A stretch of DNA of 28,174 nucleotides. Origin: an uncultured Eggerthella sp. GTDB taxonomy: Bacteria; Actinomycetota; Coriobacteriia; Coriobacteriales; Eggerthellaceae. Positions 24,355 through 28,174 of this stretch are shown piece by piece. Position 1 is the first letter of the stretch; each line of letters begins with the position of its first letter. The stretch covers positions 1 through 28,174 of the forward strand of contig URJE01000011.1 of assembly GCA_900547965.1 (NCBI GenBank). Direction: 5' to 3'. Position numbers and translations under genes: made by a program. The notes below the pieces were generated by a model that was given only the letters and a program-made list of their open reading frames with translations, made no database searches and was not told the origin of the DNA.

Positions 24355-24639
24355 TTCTTCCTTTCTTCCGTGTTCAGGGCACAAAGCCCAATTTTGACCA
24401 CATGCAGCATATACGCCTTCACGTGGTTGTTAGCAGTGTTTCCGATAACGTGCAATAAATTTGGGCGAGTGGTATCTGCCCACAAACCCAGCTGAATACA
24501 ATAGCGTACTAAACCACTATCCGAAACCTCTATTTGGCAATCTGACGGGCAATACCATTGTTTTGTCCTATATTTTTGTGCATTTCAAACTTTTTAAACA
24601 CGTTCTATTTAGTAGACATGGTCATTTGTGGAAAATATG
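24355..24639. other. AT-rich leader region of the atp operon
   Basis: These 285 bases between the dCMP deaminase gene and the atpI-like gene are clearly AT-richer than their surroundings, with words such as TATTTTTGTG and CTTTTTAAACACG. This composition suits a promoter region for the atp operon. I could not pick a -35/-10 pair with proper spacing. A small hairpin GGGC-ACAAA-GCCC is at 24377-24389. No terminator follows the deaminase gene, so read-through from upp is also possible. Confidence 0.45.
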
Positions 24640-25113
24640 CTACTCATTTTTTAAAGTCTGTCCGTCAAATATGCGAATTTTGATATTTGACTCATTCAGA
24701 AGCTCCATTGCAAGCTCGTCGGGATACGGATTGCGGTAGATGATCTCACTGATTCCCGCATTTATAAGCATCTTCGCACACACTACACAGGGCTGCGTGG
24801 TGATGTATATAGAAGAACCCTCGATATCGATACCGTAACGCGCTGCCTGAAGAAGGGCGTTCTGTTCCGCATGCAAGCCGCGGCAGATTTCGTGGCGCTG
24901 GCCCGAAGGAACGCCGAGCTTTTCGCGCAAACATCCAGTAACAGAGCAATGGCGTAAACCCGTGGGCACGCCGTTGTAGCCAGTGGCCAGAATCCGCTTC
25001 TCTTTTACGATGATTGCCCCCACTGCACGGCGCAAGCAGGTTGTGCGTGTGGCAACCTCATCGGCCAAGGTCATGAAGTACTCATCCCACGAAGGACGCT
25101 CTTGCCGAATCAT
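24640..25113 (-). CDS. comEB: dCMP deaminase (ComEB-like)
   Basis: Zinc enzyme that deaminates dCMP to dUMP, the precursor for dTMP. The 157-residue protein has HAEQNA (81-86, zinc ligand H81 and catalytic E83) and PCVVCAKM (108-115, C109 and C112). Further family signs are VGAIIVKEKRILATGYNGVP (31-50) and extra Cys/His residues (C56, C61, H74, C77) that may bind a second zinc. I chose the ATG at 25113 (MIRQERPSWDEYF), with AAGGGG upstream; the longer reading adds an Arg/Ala-rich stretch that overlaps upp. It lies 19 bases after upp, so both pyrimidine-salvage genes are probably co-transcribed. Confidence 0.93.
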   Translation of the reverse strand: MIRQERPSWDEYFMTLADEVATRTTCLRRAVGAIIVKEKRILATGYNGVPTGLRHCSVTGCLREKLGVPSGQRHEICRGLHAEQNALLQAARYGIDIEGSSIYITTQPCVVCAKMLINAGISEIIYRNPYPDELAMELLNESNIKIRIFDGQTLKNE

Positions 25114-25132
25114 TGGATCCCCTTCCCCGCTC

Positions 25133-25804
25133 TTATGCCAGTTCGCTTTGGACCGGCGTACCTTGGGTGCGAAAAATGCGATCACCCGCGTCACCAAGGC
25201 CAGGAACGATGTAGGCATCTTCGTTGAGACCCTCGTCGATAGCGCAGGTGAACAAGCGCACAGCAGAATCGTGCTCAAGCACAGTCTGCACGCCCTCGGG
25301 CGATGCAACGATAACGCAGGCGGCAATATCCGTTACACCACGCTTGCGCAGCGCGTCGATTGCCGCGCAGAGAGATCCGCCTGTAGCAAGCATAGGATCG
25401 ACAAGCAGCACCGAACGCTCGGCAATAGAGTCGGGCATCTTCGCATAATACTCGTGGGGTTCGTGGGTTACCTCATCGCGATACATGCCCAAATGAGCAA
25501 CAGGAGCAGTAGGGATAAGATCCAGCATGCCGTCGAGCATGCCGAGCCCCGCACGCAAAATAGGGACGATTACGGGCTCGATGCCTCTGATGGAATCGCA
25601 TTCGCACGTGGCGATGGGCGTTTTCACCTCAACTGGGCGCGTTGCCAGATTCTGGGTAGCTGCGTAGCCTTCCAGGAGCGTAATCTCACGCACAGTCTGG
25701 CGGAAAAGATAATCAGGCGTATCTTCATTGCGGATCACCGACAGCTTATGCCTAATAAGCGGATGATCGACAACGGTCAAGCGCTCTTCGCTTGCGAAGT
25801 CCAT
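25133..25804 (-). CDS. upp: Uracil phosphoribosyltransferase
   Basis: Makes UMP from uracil and PRPP (pyrimidine salvage). The 223-residue protein has the PRPP loop DPMLATGGSLC at 136-146, the block PILRAGLGMLDG (81-92), and the uracil-binding end YIVPGLGDAGDR. Two small oddities are visible: the usual FGT after GDR reads FRT, and the protein goes on for about ten further residues (QGTPVQSELA), whereas most homologues end there. The ATG at 25804 has AGGAG upstream; a longer 254-residue reading is not supported. Gene order glyA-upp-(comEB)-atp resembles the B. subtilis chromosome. Confidence 0.95.
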   Translation of the reverse strand: MDFASEERLTVVDHPLIRHKLSVIRNEDTPDYLFRQTVREITLLEGYAATQNLATRPVEVKTPIATCECDSIRGIEPVIVPILRAGLGMLDGMLDLIPTAPVAHLGMYRDEVTHEPHEYYAKMPDSIAERSVLLVDPMLATGGSLCAAIDALRKRGVTDIAACVIVASPEGVQTVLEHDSAVRLFTCAIDEGLNEDAYIVPGLGDAGDRIFRTQGTPVQSELA

Positions 25805-26007
25805 GCGTTTCTCCTTACTGCTGTACGCTTCTTCGCTGAACAGTGTATTGCTTTTAGTTGCATCAAGACAGGAAAAAGGCAGGGTTTGCGCACTCATAGC
25901 AAGATATCACCCGAAATAGGTGAGGTGGAATGGCGAACTGAGGGCCGATCTTGCCATCTCCCGGCGGTTCGCCCTTTGCACGAACCGAGAACGCGAGCCT
26001 CAGGGGT
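25805..26007. other. upp upstream region, no gene recognised
   Basis: This stretch holds the upp leader. It includes one minus-strand TGGCAAGAT word (25956-25948), the same word that is repeated at 16532-16838, and an inverted pair GGCGAAC / GTTCGCC (about 25933-25972). I find no promoter with good spacing and no gene. Confidence 0.4.
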
Positions 26008-26133
26008 AGAGGGACAGGTCCCTTTTTCCACCTAACGAAGAGAACCCCGTTTGCGACGCATTGAGCAAACGGGGTTCTTTCTTTGTGCGCTATAACTAGG
26101 TTGGGAAATGGAACCTGTCCCTATGCTCCCACT
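26008..26133. repeat. Composite repeat, copy 3 (core in flipped orientation)
   Basis: The left flank AGGGACAGGTCCCT (26010-26023) runs into TTTTCCACCTA (26024-26034), an 11-base match to copy 1. Then comes the hairpin at 26041-26078, followed by TTCTTTGTGCGC, CTAG, and TGGGAAATGGAACCTGTCCC (26102-26121), ending CCCAC at 26132. The glyA stop codon is at 26136-26134. In copies 1 and 2 the word CGCA(CA)AAAGAAA lies to the left of the hairpin; here its reverse complement lies to the right, and the loop is likewise inverted. Confidence 0.7.
26041..26078. terminator. Terminator-like hairpin after glyA
   Basis: A perfect 14-bp stem AGAACCCCGTTTGC / GCAAACGGGGTTCT with the 10-base loop GACGCATTGA. 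The better T-tract (TTCTTTG) lies on the plus-strand side. On the minus strand, which carries glyA, the stem is followed only by CTTCGTTAGG, so termination of glyA may be partial. Confidence 0.65.
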
Positions 26134-27384
26134 CTACAGCTCGGGATAAAGAGGATGCTTGGCAATGAGGCCTGCTACCTCTTCCTTGATCTGCGCGAGG
26201 CGTGCCTCGTCTTCAGCGTTGAATACCGTAGCGGCGATAAGCTGACCGATGCGATGGAATTCATCGGCATCGAAACCACGCGTGGTGCCCGCTGCCGTAC
26301 CAACGCGAATACCGCTGGTTACGAAGGGCGAACGCTTTTCATTGGGGATAGTGTTCTTGTTCACCGTCAGGCCCACGGATTCAAGAAGCTTCTCTGCATC
26401 CTTGCCGGTAATGTCGGCAGGGGTAAGGTCTACCAAAACCAAGTGATTGTCGGTGCCGCCCGATACCAGACGCAAACCGCCCTCTACCATGCCTTCGCCC
26501 ATAGATGCGCAGTTCTTAACCACGTTTTCCATGTATGTCTTGAACTCGGGCTTCAAAGCCTCGCCGAAAGCAACGGCCTTTGCTGCGATGATGTGCATCA
26601 GAGGACCGCCCTGCGTACCAGGGAATACTGCGGAATTGATCTTCTTCGCCAGGGCCTCGTCGTTGGTGAGAATGAAGCCACCACGGGGACCACGAAGGGT
26701 TTTGTGGCTGGTGGAGGTTACCACGTGGGCATAGGGCACGGGGCTCGGATGCAAACCAGCAGCAACCAGACCAGCGATGTGGGCCATATCGATCATGAGA
26801 TATGCGCCAACCTCGTCTGCGATTTCGCGCATGCGTTTGAAATCGATAACGCGAGGATAGGCAGACGCACCGCCCACAATGAGCTTGGGCTTATGTTCCT
26901 TGGCAAGACGCTCGATCTCGTCGTAGTCGATAAGCTCGGTTTCGGGGTTAACGCCGTAAGAGACGATGTTGTAATCCTTGCCCGAGAAATTAACGGGAGA
27001 ACCGTGGGTAAGGTGACCGCCATGATCGAGCGAAAGGCCCAGCACGGTGTCGCCCAGGTTGATCAGCGCCTGATAGGCAGCAAGGTTGGCGTTAGCGCCA
27101 GAATGAGGCTGCACGTTGGCGAACTTGCAGTCGAACAGCCTGCAGGCGCGCTCGATGGCCAAATCTTCAACGATGTCGACCTTTTCGCAGCCACCGTAAT
27201 AGCGCTTGCCAGAATAACCTTCAGCGTACTTGTTGGTAAGTACGGTGCCCATTGCCTGTATTACAGCAAGTGAAGCAATATTCTCTGATGCGATAAGCTC
27301 GATGGTTGAGCGCTGGCGGGAAAGCTCCTGCCCAATTGCGTCTGCTATTTGAGGGTCTTCTGCTGCGAGATAGTCGTAAGACAT
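26134..27384 (-). CDS. glyA: Serine hydroxymethyltransferase
   Basis: PLP enzyme that interconverts serine and glycine and loads one-carbon units on tetrahydrofolate. The 416-residue protein has the PLP lysine K228 in TSTSHKTLRGPRGG (223-236), IASENIAS (31-38), NKYAEGYSGKRYYGGCEKVD (51-70) and VQPHSGANAN (91-100), all standard. The length is normal. The ATG at 27384 has AAAGGAG upstream. A terminator at 27456-27495 separates it from the lipoprotein gene, so it should have its own promoter. Downstream lie composite repeat copy 3 and then upp. Confidence 0.98.
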   Translation of the reverse strand: MSYDYLAAEDPQIADAIGQELSRQRSTIELIASENIASLAVIQAMGTVLTNKYAEGYSGKRYYGGCEKVDIVEDLAIERACRLFDCKFANVQPHSGANANLAAYQALINLGDTVLGLSLDHGGHLTHGSPVNFSGKDYNIVSYGVNPETELIDYDEIERLAKEHKPKLIVGGASAYPRVIDFKRMREIADEVGAYLMIDMAHIAGLVAAGLHPSPVPYAHVVTSTSHKTLRGPRGGFILTNDEALAKKINSAVFPGTQGGPLMHIIAAKAVAFGEALKPEFKTYMENVVKNCASMGEGMVEGGLRLVSGGTDNHLVLVDLTPADITGKDAEKLLESVGLTVNKNTIPNEKRSPFVTSGIRVGTAAGTTRGFDADEFHRIGQLIAATVFNAEDEARLAQIKEEVAGLIAKHPLYPEL

Positions 27385-27455
27385 ATGCCGCGCTCCTTTC
27401 GAACTGCGCCTAGCACTTTTGTAGTGTTCTCAAAGATAGCACAGCGCCATAAGAA

Positions 27456-27495
27456 AAGGAGCCGCAGCACCGCTCCTGCGGCCCTACGGCTCCTT
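27456..27495 (-). terminator. Terminator after the lipoprotein gene
   Basis: On the minus strand AAGGAGCCG pairs with CGGCTCCTT (9 bp) and TTCTTATGG follows. Inside, GCCGCAG (27461-27467) can instead pair with CTGCGGC (27476-27482), giving an alternative hairpin that shares bases with the outer stem. Confidence 0.75.
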
Positions 27496-27542
27496 GTTTT
27501 CGACAAATGTTACGTGCGCGAAACGAATCCGCCACGAACCCC

Positions 27543-28174
27543 TTAGCTACCGAAAGCCTCGGAAGCGGAAATGCCGCCACCGAACATGCTGTCAGCAAGC
27601 GCCTGCTGGTTGTCGGTGTTGTCCATGTCGAGCTTCCAATCCTTGCCGTCCTTGGTCAAGGTAAAGGTAACCTCGGTTTCTACCGGAGTTGCTGCATCGA
27701 GGGCTGCCATGAACGTCTTACCTGCATAAGCATAAATCTCGTCGGTGGTGCTGAAGCCCTGGTTCATAGCGTCATCAGCAAAGCTGTCGCCCCAGCTCGT
27801 TAGAACAACGTAGAGCTGCTTGCTGGTGATCTTGGTGGTTGCCTTGGCGGTATCGCCGTCAACCTTCACATCGCCAATTTCATAAGCGAAGCCGTTCACC
27901 CAAGACTTTACCAGAGAATTCCCGTCCATACCCAGCTGCTCGAGCTGCTTCAGGTCAGAACCGCCCATTTCGCCAACGAGCTTAGATACCTCATCGTCGC
28001 TGGGGTTGACGAACTGGGAAAGCTCGGCGTCGAGCGCCTGCTTCGCCTTCTCCTCTTCGCTTGGGCCGCAGCCAACAAGGCCGAGACACAGAATCGCCGC
28101 GAACAGCGCCACGGCTGCCGCCAAAAGCCAATGGCGGGGCTGGGGGCTTTTGTGTTGCCTCTTTTTCCTTGGAA
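27543..28174 (-). CDS. Predicted lipoprotein, partial (start beyond window)
   Basis: I do not recognise a family. The frame is open to the window edge. Upstream of a possible internal TTG at 28124 it still encodes a basic stretch (PRKKRQHKSPQPRHW), the expected n-region of a signal peptide, so the true start is probably outside. A hydrophobic stretch then leads to the lipobox LVGC, giving a lipid-anchored protein with mature start CGPSEEEKAKQALDAEL. The mature part is about 180 residues, acidic, with a helical first half (SDDEVSKLVGEMGG) and a likely beta-rich second half (VTFTLTKDGKDWKLDM). This resembles the small extracytoplasmic domains of actinobacterial lipoproteins of unknown role. It ends with TAA, followed by a terminator. 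Confidence 0.8.
   Translation of the reverse strand, partial: PRKKRQHKSPQPRHWLLAAAVALFAAILCLGLVGCGPSEEEKAKQALDAELSQFVNPSDDEVSKLVGEMGGSDLKQLEQLGMDGNSLVKSWVNGFAYEIGDVKVDGDTAKATTKITSKQLYVVLTSWGDSFADDAMNQGFSTTDEIYAYAGKTFMAALDAATPVETEVTFTLTKDGKDWKLDMDNTDNQQALADSMFGGGISASEAFGS

Noticed and set aside
24461..24739. 92-residue plus-strand frame in the AT-rich atp leader
   Set aside because: It overlaps the 3' end of the dCMP deaminase gene on the other strand and has no ribosome binding site.
24640..25326. Longer 228-residue reading of the dCMP deaminase
   Set aside because: The extra 71 residues overlap upp and are Arg/Ala/Ser-rich. The ATG at 25113 has a ribosome binding site and gives the family's normal length.
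28122..28124. TTG start for the terminal lipoprotein
   Set aside because: The frame stays open upstream and encodes a basic stretch typical of a signal-peptide n-region, so the true start is probably outside the window.
1..28174. tRNA, rRNA, riboswitch or T-box
   Set aside because: I looked for GGTTCGA-type T-arms and common RNA motifs in the gaps by eye and found none. A covariance-model scan would be decisive; any hit above threshold would overturn this.

Overview
The window looks like chromosomal core DNA of an anaerobic, moderately GC-rich Gram-positive bacterium, most likely an actinobacterium of the Coriobacteriia (Eggerthellaceae-like). This placement is an inference. It rests on protein character, an aldo/keto reductase with a two-cluster ferredoxin tail, frequent GTG/TTG starts with strong AGGAGG-type ribosome binding sites, and a DnaE1-type polymerase with an intact PHP domain. 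I see no phage, IS element, CRISPR array, rRNA or tRNA. Nearly all genes are on the minus strand. Only a 59-residue membrane peptide and a zinc-dependent phospholipase C-like protein are on the plus strand.

Left part (1-7.2 kb): serS (C-terminus outside the window); a tiny single-span membrane protein; a UMF1-type MFS transporter; a Zn-PLC-like protein, divergent from the transporter; then a tight minus-strand operon larB - short larC-like gene - Ser/Thr kinase with a large multi-span membrane domain. The larC-like gene lacks both the usual N-terminal motif and the second half of LarC.

Middle (7.4-16.2 kb): aldo/keto reductase, ychF, an NSS-family Na+-coupled transporter, and the stop/start-coupled pair dnaE-truA. 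These are separated by terminators and by a family of short palindromic repeats.

16.16-17.28 kb has no convincing gene. It contains a degenerate tandem array with an exact 41-bp period.

Right part (17.3-28.2 kb): read in transcription order (right to left) this is a lipoprotein gene (start outside the window), glyA, upp, a dCMP deaminase gene, an atpI-like gene and atpB-E-F-H-A-G-D-C, closed by a strong terminator. The order glyA-upp-atp matches the arrangement known from Bacillus subtilis. The c subunit lacks the Na+-binding signature, so the enzyme is probably a proton ATP synthase. Subunit b carries what looks like a cleavable signal peptide, and a hairpin-rich intercistronic region precedes atpE.

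The most unusual non-coding signal is a composite element present three times (about 7309-7435, 10036-10185 and 26008-26133). Each copy is a 14-15 bp terminator-like hairpin between short inverted repeats of a REP-like family, and each ends 0-1 nt from the stop codon of a minus-strand gene (aldo/keto reductase, NSS transporter, glyA). In the glyA copy the hairpin core is flipped while the flanks keep their orientation, as expected from inversion between the flanking repeats. I found no clear new defence or mobile system; the window is mainly housekeeping.
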